Below, piece by piece: positions 1 to 10,464 of a stretch of DNA of 64,000 nucleotides (the first letter of the stretch is position 1; the number at the start of each line of letters is the position of its first letter). The position numbers were made by a program, and so were the translations under genes. Location: NCBI RefSeq assembly GCF_013364235.1, contig NZ_CP054919.1, forward strand, positions 1,528,145 through 1,592,144, in the 5' to 3' direction. This DNA comes from Kitasatospora sp. NA04385 (GTDB lineage Bacteria > Actinomycetota > Actinomycetes > Streptomycetales > Streptomycetaceae). Below the pieces are notes generated by a model that saw nothing but the letters and a program-made list of their open reading frames with translations, did no database searches and was not told where the DNA came from.

Positions 1-1464
<1,464 letters not shown>

Positions 1465-1537
1465 GCCCGGCCCGGCAGGACCCACCGATCGGAAGGAGCA
1501 GCGGACCGGCCGCACACCGGGCCGCCCACCACACACC

Positions 1538-3142
1538 ATGGCAACCACCCCGCACCCCGCGGCGACCGTCCCGACCCTGGGCGCCGAGCGCCCCACCGGC
1601 CGCCTCGTCCCCCGCGCCGCCACCCGCGAGCTGCTCGGCCGGGCCCGCTACGACCTGCTGGTGATCGGCGGCGGCATCCTGGGCACCGCCACCGCGTGGA
1701 CCGCCGCCCAGGCCGGGCTGAAGGTGGCCATGGTGGACGCCGGGGACTTCGCCAACGCGACCTCCTCGGCCTCGTCGAAGCTGGTCCACGGCGGGCTGCG
1801 CTACCTGCAGACCGGCGCGGTGCGGCTGGTCGCGGAGAACCACCGCGAGCGCCGGGCGCTGGCCACCGACGTGGCCCCGCACCTGGTCAACCCGCTGACC
1901 TTCTTCGTGCCGGTGTACGAGGGCGGGCCGCACTCGGCGCCGAAGCTCGGCGCGGGCGTGTTCCTGTACTCGGCGCTGTCGGCGTTCCGCGACGGCCTGG
2001 GCCGGGTGGTCTCCCCCGCGGTGGCGGCGCGCGCCGTGCCGGGGCTGCGGACCGAGGGGCTGCGCCGGGTCGCGGTGTACGGCGACCACCAGATGAACGA
2101 CGCCCGGATGGCCGTGATGACGGTGCGGGCGGCGGTGGACGCGGGCGCGGTGGTGCTCAACCACGCCGAGGTGACGGGGCTGCGCTTCACCCGCGGCCGG
2201 GTCACCGGCGCGGAGGTGCGCGACACCCTGGACGGCACCGGGTTCGGGGTGGACGCCCGGCTGGTGCTGAACGCGACCGGCCCGTGGGTGGACCACCTGC
2301 GGCGGATGGAGCACGCGGGCGCGGCGCCGTCGATCCGGCTGTCCAAGGGCGCGCACGTGGTGCTGCGCCGGCAGGCGCCGTGGCGGGCGGCGCTGACCAT
2401 CCCGATCGACCACTACCGGGTGTCGTTCGCCATCCCGTGGGAGGACCACGTCCTGCTCGGCACGACCGACGAGGAGTACACCGGCGACCCGCTGGAGGTG
2501 CGGGCCACCGACGCGGACGTCGAGCAGATCCTGTCCGAGGCCGGGCACGCGGTGCGCGGCGAGCACCTGCGCCGCGAGGACATCACGTACGCCTTCGCGG
2601 GCCTGCGGGTGCTGCCGGGCGGGCCGGGGGAGACCGCGGCGGCGAAGCGGGAGACGGTGGTGACCGAGGGCCGGGCCGGGATGCTGTCGGTGGCGGGCGG
2701 CAAGTGGACGACGTACCGGCACATCGGCCGGGTGGTGCTGGAGAAGCTCAAGCACGCCCCGGGGGTGGGCCTGGCCGAGGACGTCTCGCCGATCCCGCCG
2801 ACGGTGCCGCTGCCGGGCATCGGCGCCCCGCAGGCGGTGGCCCGCCGGCTGCTGACCGACCTCGAACCGGGCAGCCGGATGGACCCGCTGGTGGCCCGGA
2901 ACCTGGCCACCCACTACGGCACGCTGTCCTTCGACATCGCCCGCCTGATCGCCGAACGCCCGGAGCTGGGCGAGCGGATCCACCCGGACGGCCCGGACGT
3001 GTGGGCGCAGGTGGTGTACGCGGCCGAGCAGGAGTGGGCGTACACGGTGGACGACGTGCTGCGGCGGCGCACCACGCTGACGGTGCGCGGGCTGGACGGC
3101 GAGGAGGTGCGCAAGCGCACCGCGGAGCTGCTGAGGGGCTGA
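1538..3142 (+). CDS. glpD: Aerobic glycerol-3-phosphate dehydrogenase
   Basis: FAD-dependent membrane-associated enzyme that oxidises glycerol 3-phosphate to dihydroxyacetone phosphate and passes electrons to the quinone pool. It is 534 aa, normal for GlpD. The FAD-binding 'VIGGGILGTATAW' sits near residue 45, followed by the family signature 'SSASSKLVHGGLRYLQ' and the C-terminal 'GGKWTTYRHIGR'. The ATG at 1538 has no good ribosome site immediately before it. A strong GGAAGGAG at about 1490 is about 40 nt away, so translation may depend on glpK read-through or a start slightly further inside. It follows glpK and ends at a strong hairpin shared with the convergent gluconate genes. Confidence 0.96.
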   Translation: MATTPHPAATVPTLGAERPTGRLVPRAATRELLGRARYDLLVIGGGILGTATAWTAAQAGLKVAMVDAGDFANATSSASSKLVHGGLRYLQTGAVRLVAENHRERRALATDVAPHLVNPLTFFVPVYEGGPHSAPKLGAGVFLYSALSAFRDGLGRVVSPAVAARAVPGLRTEGLRRVAVYGDHQMNDARMAVMTVRAAVDAGAVVLNHAEVTGLRFTRGRVTGAEVRDTLDGTGFGVDARLVLNATGPWVDHLRRMEHAGAAPSIRLSKGAHVVLRRQAPWRAALTIPIDHYRVSFAIPWEDHVLLGTTDEEYTGDPLEVRATDADVEQILSEAGHAVRGEHLRREDITYAFAGLRVLPGGPGETAAAKRETVVTEGRAGMLSVAGGKWTTYRHIGRVVLEKLKHAPGVGLAEDVSPIPPTVPLPGIGAPQAVARRLLTDLEPGSRMDPLVARNLATHYGTLSFDIARLIAERPELGERIHPDGPDVWAQVVYAAEQEWAYTVDDVLRRRTTLTVRGLDGEEVRKRTAELLRG

Positions 3143-3149
3143 GCGCAGG

Positions 3150-3191
3150 GCGACGCCCTCCGGGAGAAGCGGGAGGTCCGGAGGGCGTCGC
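3150..3191. terminator. Bidirectional hairpin terminator between glpD and gntP
   Basis: A perfect 14-bp stem (GCGACGCCCTCCGG at 3150-3163 pairing with 3178-3191) with a 14-nt loop lies between two convergent genes, 7 nt after the glpD stop and 22 nt beyond the gntP stop. There is no U-tract, as is common in GC-rich actinobacteria. Confidence 0.85.
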
Positions 3192-3213
3192 GGCTCGGGG
3201 GGGCTGCCGGTGG

Positions 3214-4638
3214 TCAGACGATCAGGCTGAGCGGCAGGATCAGCGCGATGGCGACCACCGAGATGATGGTCTCCATCACCGACCAGGACTTCAGCGTCTG
3301 GCCCACGCTCATCCCGAAGTACTCCTTGACCAGCCAGAACCCGGCGTCGTTGACGTGCGACAGGAACAGCGAGCCGGCGCCGATCGCCAGCACCAGCAGC
3401 GCGGCGTGGCTGGTGGACATCCCGGCGGCCAGCGGGCCGACGATGCCCGCGGCGGTGATGGTGGCGACCGTGGCCGAGCCGGTGGCCAGCCGGATCAGCA
3501 CCGCGATCAGCCAGCCGAGCAGCAGCGCGGAGACGTGCCACTTGCCGGACCACTCGCTGACGGCCTGGCCGACGCCGACGTCGATCAGGGTCTGCTTGAA
3601 GCCGCCGCCCGCACCGACGATGAACACGATGCCGGCGATCGGGCCGAGCGCCGAGCCGACCGTCTCGGAGATCCGGCCCTTGTCGAAGCCGGCCGCCCGG
3701 CCCAGGGTGAGCATGCCGAGCAGGGTCGCGGCGAGCAGCGCGATCAGCGGGGAGCCGATGAAGTCGAAGACCCGCTGCACGGTGGCCTTCGGGTCGTCGA
3801 CCAGCACGTCGGTGAGCGCCTTGCCGAGCATCAGCGCCACCGGCAGCAGGATGGTGGCCAGCACGGCGGCGAACTTCGGGGTCCGCCCGGGCTTCTCCGC
3901 CGCGGCGCTCTCCGTCGCGGCGCTCTCCGCCGGGGCGGTCTCCGCGGGCAGTTCGAGCGGGCCGACCCAGCGCTGGGCGAGCCGGCCGAACAGCGGGCCG
4001 GCCACGATCAGGGTGGGGACGGCGATCAGCAGGCCGAGCGCCAGGGTGACGCCGAGGTCGGCGTGCAGGGCGTCGACGGCGACCAGCGGGCCGGGGTGCG
4101 GCGGGACGAGGCCGTGCAGCACCGAGAGGCCGGCCAGCGCGGGGATGCCGATGCCGATCAGCGGGGCGTTGCCGCGCCGGGCCACCAGCAGCACGATCGG
4201 GACCAGCAGCACCACGCCGACCTCGAAGAACAGCGGCAGGCCGAGCACGGCGGCGATCAGCGCCATCGCCCAGGGCAGCAGCTTGGGGCCGGTGCGGGCC
4301 AGCACGGTGTCGGCGATGGTGTTGGCGCCGCCGGAGTCGGCGAGCAGCTTGCCGAGCATCGCGCCCAGGCCGATCAGCAGGCCGACCGAGGCGACGGTGG
4401 CGCCGAAGCCGGTGGAGAAGCTGGTCAGCAGCTTGTCGAAGGGCGCCCCGGCGACGGCGGCGAGCAGCCCGGAACCGAGCGTGAGGGCCAGGAACGGGTG
4501 CAGCTTGAGCCGGGTGATCAGCAGCACGATCGCGCCGATGCTGAGCAGCACGGCGAGCAGCAGTTGGCCGTTGCTCGCGGTGTGCGGCAGCACCGGTGCG
4601 TCGGCGGCCAGCAGGGTGGGGGTCACGGGGGTCTCCAT
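3214..4638 (-). CDS. gntP: GntP-family gluconate:H+ symporter
   Basis: Integral membrane transporter of the gluconate permease (GntP) family, expected to import D-gluconate with protons. The 474-residue product is hydrophobic throughout, with about 12-14 membrane segments and family-like stretches 'GLPLFFEVGVVLLVPI' and 'GLVPPHPGPLVAVDAL'. An Ala/Glu/Ser-rich hydrophilic loop occupies the middle (about residues 225-245). I chose ATG 4638 rather than an upstream in-frame start because the membrane domain begins about 20 residues later and the upstream extension is Pro/Arg-rich non-coding-type sequence. It lies 103 nt downstream of the gluconokinase gene on the same strand, which supports the substrate. 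Confidence 0.93.
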   Translation of the reverse strand: METPVTPTLLAADAPVLPHTASNGQLLLAVLLSIGAIVLLITRLKLHPFLALTLGSGLLAAVAGAPFDKLLTSFSTGFGATVASVGLLIGLGAMLGKLLADSGGANTIADTVLARTGPKLLPWAMALIAAVLGLPLFFEVGVVLLVPIVLLVARRGNAPLIGIGIPALAGLSVLHGLVPPHPGPLVAVDALHADLGVTLALGLLIAVPTLIVAGPLFGRLAQRWVGPLELPAETAPAESAATESAAAEKPGRTPKFAAVLATILLPVALMLGKALTDVLVDDPKATVQRVFDFIGSPLIALLAATLLGMLTLGRAAGFDKGRISETVGSALGPIAGIVFIVGAGGGFKQTLIDVGVGQAVSEWSGKWHVSALLLGWLIAVLIRLATGSATVATITAAGIVGPLAAGMSTSHAALLVLAIGAGSLFLSHVNDAGFWLVKEYFGMSVGQTLKSWSVMETIISVVAIALILPLSLIV

Positions 4639-4741
4639 TGACGGGCCGTCACCGTCCGGCGATCGGGCGGGCGGTGGACGGGGTGTGACGTGGGGTGCGA
4701 CGTGGGGTGCGGCGCGGGGGTCGGCGCGGGGGTCGGGTGCC

Positions 4742-5266
4742 TCAGCGGGCCAGGGCGGCGACGGCGCGGGCGACGAGCGTGTCGGGGTCGGCGTCGACGT
4801 CCAGCACGGTGCCGTGCTCGTCCGGTTGGAGCGGTTCGAGCGCGGCGTACTGGGAGTCCAGCAGCGAGGGCGGCATGAAGTGGCCGGTGCGGTGCGCGAT
4901 CCGGTCACCGACCAGGTCGTGGCTGCCGGACAGGTGCAGGAAGAACGCGTCGGGGCAGGCGGTGCGCAGCACGTCGCGGTAGTGGCGCTTGAGCGCGGAG
5001 CAGGTGACCACTCCCCCGCTGCCGGCCGCGGCCCGCTCGCCCAGCCAGCCGCCGAGGGCGCGCAGCCAGGGCAGGCGGTCCCGGTCGTCGAGCGGGGTGC
5101 CGGCGCTCATCTTGGCGATGTTGGCGGCGGGGTGGAAGTCGTCGGCCTCGGCGTACGGGAGGCCGAGGCGGTCGGCGAGCAGTCGGGCGACGGTGGTCTT
5201 CCCGACTCCGGAGACGCCCATCACCACGACGACGGGCGGCTGCTGGTTCTCGGCACTGAGAGCCAT
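4742..5266 (-). CDS. gntK: Gluconokinase (GntK type)
   Basis: Phosphorylates gluconate to 6-phosphogluconate with ATP, feeding the pentose phosphate pathway. It is 174 aa, the normal size for the short P-loop gluconokinase family. The Walker A 'GVSGVGKTTVA' is near residue 17, and typical motifs 'EADDFHP', 'KMSAGTPLDDRDRLPWL' and 'CSALKRHYRD' follow. ATG 5266 is preceded by AGGAGC at a suitable distance; an earlier in-frame start would add 16 residues of unrelated sequence. First gene of the minus-strand gntK-gntP pair, divergent from the GntR-type regulator. Confidence 0.95.
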   Translation of the reverse strand: MALSAENQQPPVVVVMGVSGVGKTTVARLLADRLGLPYAEADDFHPAANIAKMSAGTPLDDRDRLPWLRALGGWLGERAAAGSGGVVTCSALKRHYRDVLRTACPDAFFLHLSGSHDLVGDRIAHRTGHFMPPSLLDSQYAALEPLQPDEHGTVLDVDADPDTLVARAVAALAR

Positions 5267-5316
5267 GGGTGGTGCTCCTGTCCTTGCCTGCTTGCGTGGG
5301 CAACCTTGGCGCAAAG

Positions 5317-5355
5317 GTATGACTTATTCAAGCGACCGAAACCTAATCGTCATAC
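5317..5355. promoter_or_regulatory. Candidate GntR operator dyad
   Basis: The divergent gntK/regulator gap is unusually AT-rich here. It carries the inverted half-sites GTATGAC (5317-5323) and GTCATAC (5349-5355), each flanked by A-rich sequence on its outer side. A FadR/GntR-type regulator encoded next door is the natural binder. That assignment is inferred from position and symmetry only. Confidence 0.45.
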
Positions 5356-5454
5356 TTTTTGGTGTTCGAGCGGGCGGGAGGGGGTGGGCGCGGGGCGGTG
5401 GGGCGGCGGGACGGGCGCCGCCTTCCCCGGGATCGCGCCGATTAAGCTGGCCGG

Positions 5455-6153
5455 ATGGAGATCCAGGGCCTGCCCGGCCGCCTGCTCGCCGACCTCGGTC
5501 CCGCCATCGCCTCCGGCGAGCTGCCGGAGGGCACGGTGCTGCGCGCCGAGGAGCTGGAGCAGCGGCACGGGGTGTCCCGCACGGTGGTCCGGGAGGCGGT
5601 GCGCATCCTGGAGTCGATGCGGATGGTCGAGCCGCGCCGCCGGGTCGGCATCACCGTCCGCCCGAAGGCCGACTGGGACGTGTTCGACCCGCTGGTGATC
5701 CGCTGGCGGCTGGCCGGGGCGGACCGCTCCGCGCAGCTGCGCTCGCTGGGCTCGCTGCGGGTCGCGGTGGAGCCCGCCGCGGCGGCGCTGGCGGCGCGCT
5801 GCGCGGACGACGACGACCGGCGCGAGCTGAGCGCGCTGGCCGTCGAGTTGACGGTCACCGCCCGGGCGGCGGACCTGGAGGCCTTCCTCGCGCACGACAT
5901 CGCCTTCCACGCGGCGGTGCTGCGGGCCTCCGGCAACGAGATGTTCGCGCACCTGAAGGACACCGTGGGCGCCGTCCTCACCGGGCGCACCGAGCACCGG
6001 CTGATGCCGCACCGCCCGCGCGAGTACGCGGTGCAGCTGCACCGGGACGTCGCCCAGGCGATCTGCACGGGCGACCCGGAGCTGGCGGAGCGGGCGATGC
6101 GGACCATCGTGGTCGGCGCGCTGGAGGAGCTCGACGCCACCCTGCCGGACTGA
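5455..6153 (+). CDS. FadR-subfamily GntR transcriptional regulator
   Basis: Probable gluconate-responsive regulator of the divergent gntK-gntP genes. It is 232 aa. The N-terminal winged helix has 'ELEQRHGVSRTVVREAVRILESMRMV', the standard GntR recognition region, at about residues 32-57. It is followed by an all-helical FCD ligand domain with 'DIAFHAAVLRASGN' and a late 'HRDVAQAICTGDPELAERAM', where His residues typically bind a metal and a carboxylate ligand. It starts 188 nt from gntK in the opposite direction across an AT-rich gap. Ligand identity is inferred from neighbours. Confidence 0.9.
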   Translation: MEIQGLPGRLLADLGPAIASGELPEGTVLRAEELEQRHGVSRTVVREAVRILESMRMVEPRRRVGITVRPKADWDVFDPLVIRWRLAGADRSAQLRSLGSLRVAVEPAAAALAARCADDDDRRELSALAVELTVTARAADLEAFLAHDIAFHAAVLRASGNEMFAHLKDTVGAVLTGRTEHRLMPHRPREYAVQLHRDVAQAICTGDPELAERAMRTIVVGALEELDATLPD

Positions 6154-6409
6154 ACGCCCCGGCCCGCCGCCGCTGCTGTCGCCACCGTCACTGCCGCTGC
6201 CGCTGCCGAGCCGAACTCCCGGGCCCGGAACGGCCGGGAGGGCGCCCTTGCGGCCCCGGTTACGATCCTGACGGGGGCTCGGGGAGGCACCGGCGCGACA
6301 CGCCCACGGTCGACTGGATCGGCCCGGCCGGTGGCATGGCTCCTCCCGGACGGGGCAGGGCTGGTCCTGGTGCGCCCGACCGGGGCGCGTGACCGACAGG
6401 GGGTTGGCG

Positions 6410-6706
6410 ATGGCCGTTCGTCGGCGCGGTCGACTGCCGGACGAGGTGCGGGCGGCCGCCGTCCGGGCGGGCCTGGCGTTCGCCTTCACGGTGTTCACCT
6501 TCGTGGTGGCGCTGTTCGCCTCCTGGGCCCACACCGCCCTGCTGACACCGGCGTTGGCGCTGATGGCGCTGGGCGTCTTCGCGCTCGCCTGGTGCCTGAT
6601 CGACGTGGCGGTCTCCCGGCAGGTCGCCGCCTCCCGCCGCCGTGCCCCCAACTCGACCGGCCCGTTGGAGGGTTCGCGCGAGCGCGGCGGCGCCCGGCAC
6701 CGCTGA
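6410..6706 (+). CDS. Small two-helix membrane protein, unknown function
   Basis: 98-residue protein with a basic N-terminus, two hydrophobic segments (about residues 18-40 and 47-68) and a polar Arg-rich tail. ATG 6410 follows AGGGGG at about 7 nt, so I prefer it over the GTG at 6389. It resembles the small conserved membrane proteins common in streptomycetes, but I do not recognise a named family. It ends 7 nt before the convergent AraC-type gene. Confidence 0.7.
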   Translation: MAVRRRGRLPDEVRAAAVRAGLAFAFTVFTFVVALFASWAHTALLTPALALMALGVFALAWCLIDVAVSRQVAASRRRAPNSTGPLEGSRERGGARHR

Positions 6707-6713
6707 CGACGGG

Positions 6714-7550
6714 TCAGTCCTGCTGGTAGCGGCCGGGGGTGGTGCCGAAGGCGTGCCGGAACGCCTCGATGAACGCGCTCGGCGAGCGGAAGCCGCAGGC
6801 GGCGGCGGTGGCGGTGACCGAGCGGCCGCCGGCCAGCAGCACCAGGGCGTGCTGGAGCCGCAGTTGGGTGCGCCACTGCGGGAAGCCGAGGCCGAGTTCG
6901 GCCCGGAACAGCCGGCTCAGGGTGCGTTCGGCGGCGCCGACGGCGCGGCCGAGCTCGGCCAGCGAGCGGTCGTCGGCCGGGTCGGCGGCGAGCAGCGCGG
7001 CCAGGTCGCGCAGCCGGGGGTCGGCGGGCCGCGGCAGGCCGATCGGCAGTTCGGGGGCGTGCGCGAGCTGGTCCAGAGCGGCCCGTTCGAGGGTTCGGGC
7101 GGGGCGTCCGGTGGGGGCGTCGGGGCCGGTCAGGTGGGCGATGATCTCGCGCAGCAGCGGGGTGACGGCTAGCACCGCGGGCGCGGCGAGCCGCAGCGGG
7201 TCGGTGCCGGCCGGGTAGACCAGGCAGCGCAACTCGCTCGGGCCGTGCGCCTGTTGGGCGTGCGGAACACCGGCGGGCAGCCACACCGCGCGGTGCGGCG
7301 GGACGACCCAGCGCCCCTGCGGGGTGCTCACCTCCAGCACGCCCAGGCCCGGGGTGATCAGCTGGTCGACGTCGTGCCAGTGCCAGTCGATCCGCTCCCG
7401 GTGGGCCAGCGGAAGCCGGCTCGGGCCGGTCTCCTTCTGGTGGCGGGGGGCCGACGGCGGGCCGTCCTCGGGCGATTGGCGGGTTGGCGACACAGGTTGG
7501 CAGAGTACCGGAAGCCCGCACCCGGCCGCGGCCGCCAGGCTGGTCCGCAT
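6714..7550 (-). CDS. AraC-family regulator with N-terminal cupin
   Basis: Transcription factor, up to 278 aa. A cupin-type sensor region with 'WHWHDVDQL' and 'PPHRAVWLPAGVPH' is followed by a C-terminal double helix-turn-helix ending 'ACGFRSPSAFIEAFRHAFGTTPGRYQ', the AraC signature. The longest start (ATG 7550) forms CATG with the start of the divergent MFS gene, leaving no promoter. A GTG at 7493 is an equally reasonable start and would leave about 55 bp for two promoters. It probably controls the divergent exporter. Confidence 0.88.
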   Translation of the reverse strand: MRTSLAAAAGCGLPVLCQPVSPTRQSPEDGPPSAPRHQKETGPSRLPLAHRERIDWHWHDVDQLITPGLGVLEVSTPQGRWVVPPHRAVWLPAGVPHAQQAHGPSELRCLVYPAGTDPLRLAAPAVLAVTPLLREIIAHLTGPDAPTGRPARTLERAALDQLAHAPELPIGLPRPADPRLRDLAALLAADPADDRSLAELGRAVGAAERTLSRLFRAELGLGFPQWRTQLRLQHALVLLAGGRSVTATAAACGFRSPSAFIEAFRHAFGTTPGRYQQD

Positions 7551-8754
7551 GACGAGCGAGACGGCCGGTGTGTGGCACCGGATGCGGATGTGGGGCGCGG
7601 CGCACGCCGTGGACGACCTCTACCAGGGCCTGATCCCCGCGGTGGTCCCGTACTTCGTGCTGGAGCGCGGCTACGGGTACGTGGCGGCGGGCGGGTTGAC
7701 GCTGGCGGCGACGCTGGGCAGCGCGATCCCGCAGCCGCTGGTCGGCCTGCTGGTGGACCGGCGGCCGCTGCCCTGGCTGTCGGCGGCGGGGCTCGCGCTG
7801 GCCGGGCTGGGCGCGGGGCTGAGCGGGCTGGCCGACGGGTACGCGCTGGTGTGGCTGCTGGTGCTGCTCTCCGGCCTCGGGGTGGCGGCCTTCCACCCGG
7901 CGGCGGGGCGGGCGGCCCGGGAGGCGGCGGGCGACTCCACCAGCGCGATGAGCGTCTTCGCGGCGGGCGGCAGCGTCGGATTCTTCCTGGCGCCGGTGCT
8001 GGCCACCCCGCTGCTGTCGGCGTGGGGCGTGCGGGCGACCGCGGTGTTCGTGCTGCCGGCCCTGGTGATGGCGGCGGTGCTGTTCCGGGCCCGGCACCGG
8101 ACGTACCCGCACGCGCTCGGCGGGGCGAAGCGGGCCGGGAAGGACCGCTGGCGGCCGTTCCTGGTGCTGACCGGGGTGGAGATCGTCCGCTCGGTGGTGT
8201 TCTTCGGCGTCAGCACCTTCATCGAGCTGTACTGGCTGCGGCAGCTGCACGCCTCGCACCTGCTGGCCGGGGCGGCGCTGACCTGCTTCCTGCTCGGCGG
8301 CGTCGCGGGCACCCTGGGCGGCGGGCGGCTGGCCGACCGGATCGGCATGGTGCGCACCGCGCAGTGGGGCACCGCGCTGACCGTGCCGCTGCTGGTGCTG
8401 CTGCGGGTGACGCCCGGCGCGTGGGCGCCGCTGCTGTTCGCCGTGCTGGCGGGCGCCGCGCTGAACCTGCCGTTCGCCGTGCTGGTCAAGCTCGGCCAGG
8501 ACTACCTGCCCAACCGTCCGGGCACCGCGGCCGGGGTCACCCTGGGGCTGGCCGTCAGCGTCGGCGGCCTGATCGCGCCGCTGTTCGGCCTGATCGCCCA
8601 ACGGCACGGCCCGCAGGGGGTGATGTGGCTGCTGCCCGCGATCCCGCTGCTGGGCGTCGCGCTGGGCGCGTTCATGGTCGAGCCGGGCCGCTGGAAGGAC
8701 GAGGACGGCGCGGCCCCGGAGCTCGAACCGGCCGGGAGCGCCGCCGCCTCCTAG
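7549..8754 (+). CDS. MFS exporter, fosmidomycin-resistance (Fsr)-like
   Basis: 401-residue 12-helix major facilitator. The opening 'HAVDDLYQGLIPAVVPYFV' and 'GVAAFHPAAGRAAREAAG' are characteristic of the fosmidomycin-resistance branch, in which the conserved region near helix 4 reads 'FHP'. The chosen ATG 7549 gives a conventional N-terminus; a longer frame upstream overlaps the AraC gene and is not protein-like. It probably effluxes small molecules under control of the adjacent AraC regulator. The substrate cannot be read from sequence. Confidence 0.9.
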   Translation: MTSETAGVWHRMRMWGAAHAVDDLYQGLIPAVVPYFVLERGYGYVAAGGLTLAATLGSAIPQPLVGLLVDRRPLPWLSAAGLALAGLGAGLSGLADGYALVWLLVLLSGLGVAAFHPAAGRAAREAAGDSTSAMSVFAAGGSVGFFLAPVLATPLLSAWGVRATAVFVLPALVMAAVLFRARHRTYPHALGGAKRAGKDRWRPFLVLTGVEIVRSVVFFGVSTFIELYWLRQLHASHLLAGAALTCFLLGGVAGTLGGGRLADRIGMVRTAQWGTALTVPLLVLLRVTPGAWAPLLFAVLAGAALNLPFAVLVKLGQDYLPNRPGTAAGVTLGLAVSVGGLIAPLFGLIAQRHGPQGVMWLLPAIPLLGVALGAFMVEPGRWKDEDGAAPELEPAGSAAAS

Positions 8755-8764
8755 GCTGGACGGC

Positions 8765-9232
8765 ATGAGCCCTTCGATCGCCACCAACAACCGGGTGGGA
8801 CTGGCCGAGCTGCTGGAGTTCGTCCGCCCCCGCCACCGCGCCCTGCTGATCACCCGCCGCGCCGACGGGAGCCCGCAGGCCTCCCCGCTGACCTGCGGGG
8901 TGGACGACTCCGGCCGGATCGTGATCTCCACCTACCCGGAGCGGGCGAAGACCCGCAACGCCAAGCGGGACACCGCGGTGAGCGTGGTGGTGCTCTCCGA
9001 CGAGTGGGACGGCCCCTGGGTGCAGGTCGACGGCGAGGCCGAGGTGCTGGACATGCCGGAGGCGCTGGAGCCGCTGGTGGAGTACTTCCGCACCATCGCG
9101 GGCGAGCACCCGGACTGGGACGAGTACCGGGAGGCGATGCGCCGCCAGGACAAGTCGCTGATCCGGATCACCCCGCGCCGCTGGGGCCCGATCGCCACCG
9201 GCGGCTTCCCGGCCCGGCTGGCCGAGCGGTAG
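8765..9232 (+). CDS. PPOX-class F420-dependent oxidoreductase
   Basis: 155-residue split-barrel flavin/deazaflavin protein of the pyridoxamine-phosphate-oxidase-like superfamily. 'HRALLITRRADGSPQASPLTCG' begins the barrel, and 'RAKTRNAKRDTAVSV' is the usual cofactor-phosphate-binding stretch of actinobacterial F420-dependent members. It starts 10 nt after the MFS stop and may be co-transcribed with it. Substrate unknown. Confidence 0.87.
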   Translation: MSPSIATNNRVGLAELLEFVRPRHRALLITRRADGSPQASPLTCGVDDSGRIVISTYPERAKTRNAKRDTAVSVVVLSDEWDGPWVQVDGEAEVLDMPEALEPLVEYFRTIAGEHPDWDEYREAMRRQDKSLIRITPRRWGPIATGGFPARLAER

Positions 9233-9254
9233 CCCGCCGCCCCGCCCCTCCCCG

Positions 9255-9292
9255 CCCCTCCCCCGGCCGTCGAGGACCGGCCGCGGGAGGGG
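9255..9292. terminator. Hairpin terminator between convergent genes
   Basis: The arms CCCCTCCCCCGGCCG (9255-9269) and CGGCCGCGGGAGGGG (9278-9292) form a 15-bp stem with one internal mismatch and an 8-nt loop. Immediately after, the segment GCGGGAGGGG..CGCGGGATCAGCC is repeated directly (about 9282-9330), so the right arm is duplicated. Confidence 0.75.
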
Positions 9293-9324
9293 CGCGGGAT
9301 CAGCCGCGGGAGGGGGGCGCGGGA

Positions 9325-10419
9325 TCAGCCGCGCTGGCCGACCGCGTAGCCGTACTGGGCGGGCCAGTTGCGGGGGACGTCGAGCTCCCGGGCGGCGTGC
9401 AGCGGCCAGTAGGGGTCGCGGAGGAGTTCGCGGCCGAGCATGACCGCGTCGGCGCGGCCCTGGGCGACGATCTCCTCGGCCTGGGCGGCGTCGGTGATCA
9501 GGCCGACCGCGTTGACCGGGAGGCCGGACTCGCGGCGGACGGTCTCGGCGAACGGGACCTGGTAGCCGGGCTCGACGGGGATCCGCGCGTGCGGGACGTT
9601 GCCGCCGGTGGAGACGTCGATCAGGTCGACGCCGACGGCCTGGAGCTCCTTGGCCAGCAGGACGGACTCCTCGACCGTCCAGCTGGGCTCCTCGGGGAGC
9701 CAGTCGGTCGCCGAGACCCGGAAGAACACCGGGAGTTCGGCGGGCCACACGGCCCGGACCGCGGCCGCGACCTCGCGGGCGAAGCGGCTGCGCCCGGCGA
9801 AGTCGCCGCCGTAGCCGTCGGTGCGGCGGTTGGAGACCGGGGAGAGGAACTGGTGGGTGAGGTAGCCGTGCGCGCCGTGCACCTCGACCACCTGGAAGCC
9901 GGCCGCCAGCGCGCGGCGGGCCGCGGCGGCGAAGTCCTCGACCAGTTCGGCGATCTGGTCCTCGGTCAGCTCGGCGGGGACGGGGTAGCCCTCGCCGAAC
10001 GGGACCGGGGAGGCGCCGACGACCTGCCAGCCGCCCCGCTCGACCGGGAGCGGGCCGCCGCCGTCGCCGGGCCGGCCGGTGGACGCCTTGCGGCCGGCGT
10101 GGGCGAGCTGGATCGCGGGCACCGCGCCGTGCTGGGTGATCAGCGCGGCGATCCGGGCCAACTGCTCCTGCTGGCGGTCGTTCCACAGGCCGAGGTCCCA
10201 CGGGGAGATCCGGCCGTCCGGACGGACGCCGGTGGCCTCGACCATCACCAGTCCGGCGCCGCCGGCGGCCCGGGCGCCGAGGTGGGCGAGGTGGAAGTCG
10301 GTGGCGACGCCGGTGTCGGGGCCCTCGGGGGCGGCCGAGTACATGCACATCGGGCTGAGCCAGATCCGGTTGGGGATGGTCAGCGAGCGGAGGGTGATGG
10401 GCTCGAACAGGGCGCTCAC
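9325..10419 (-). CDS. NADH:flavin oxidoreductase, Old Yellow Enzyme (YqjM/NamA type)
   Basis: 364-residue FMN-dependent ene-reductase of the YqjM class, reducing activated C=C bonds of enones with NAD(P)H. Motifs in order: 'SPMCMYSA' with the class-specific Cys near the N-terminus, 'AIQLAHAGRKAS' for FMN and substrate binding, 'VEVHGAHGYLTHQFLSP' containing the paired catalytic H..H, and 'DAVMLGRELLRDPYWP'. Start GTG 10419 has AGGAAGG upstream; a longer frame exists but is not homologous. Divergent from an ArsR-type regulator across a palindrome-rich promoter. Confidence 0.95.
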   Translation of the reverse strand: MSALFEPITLRSLTIPNRIWLSPMCMYSAAPEGPDTGVATDFHLAHLGARAAGGAGLVMVEATGVRPDGRISPWDLGLWNDRQQEQLARIAALITQHGAVPAIQLAHAGRKASTGRPGDGGGPLPVERGGWQVVGASPVPFGEGYPVPAELTEDQIAELVEDFAAAARRALAAGFQVVEVHGAHGYLTHQFLSPVSNRRTDGYGGDFAGRSRFAREVAAAVRAVWPAELPVFFRVSATDWLPEEPSWTVEESVLLAKELQAVGVDLIDVSTGGNVPHARIPVEPGYQVPFAETVRRESGLPVNAVGLITDAAQAEEIVAQGRADAVMLGRELLRDPYWPLHAARELDVPRNWPAQYGYAVGQRG

Positions 10420-10464
10420 GGCGGCCCGTCCTTCCTGTGGTCCGGACACGGCTTCTTTCGCTTC

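Noticed and set aside
7549..8754. Antibiotic-resistance gene specifically for fosmidomycin
   Set aside because: The family name reflects sequence branch only; substrate cannot be assigned from sequence, so I list it as an Fsr-like exporter.
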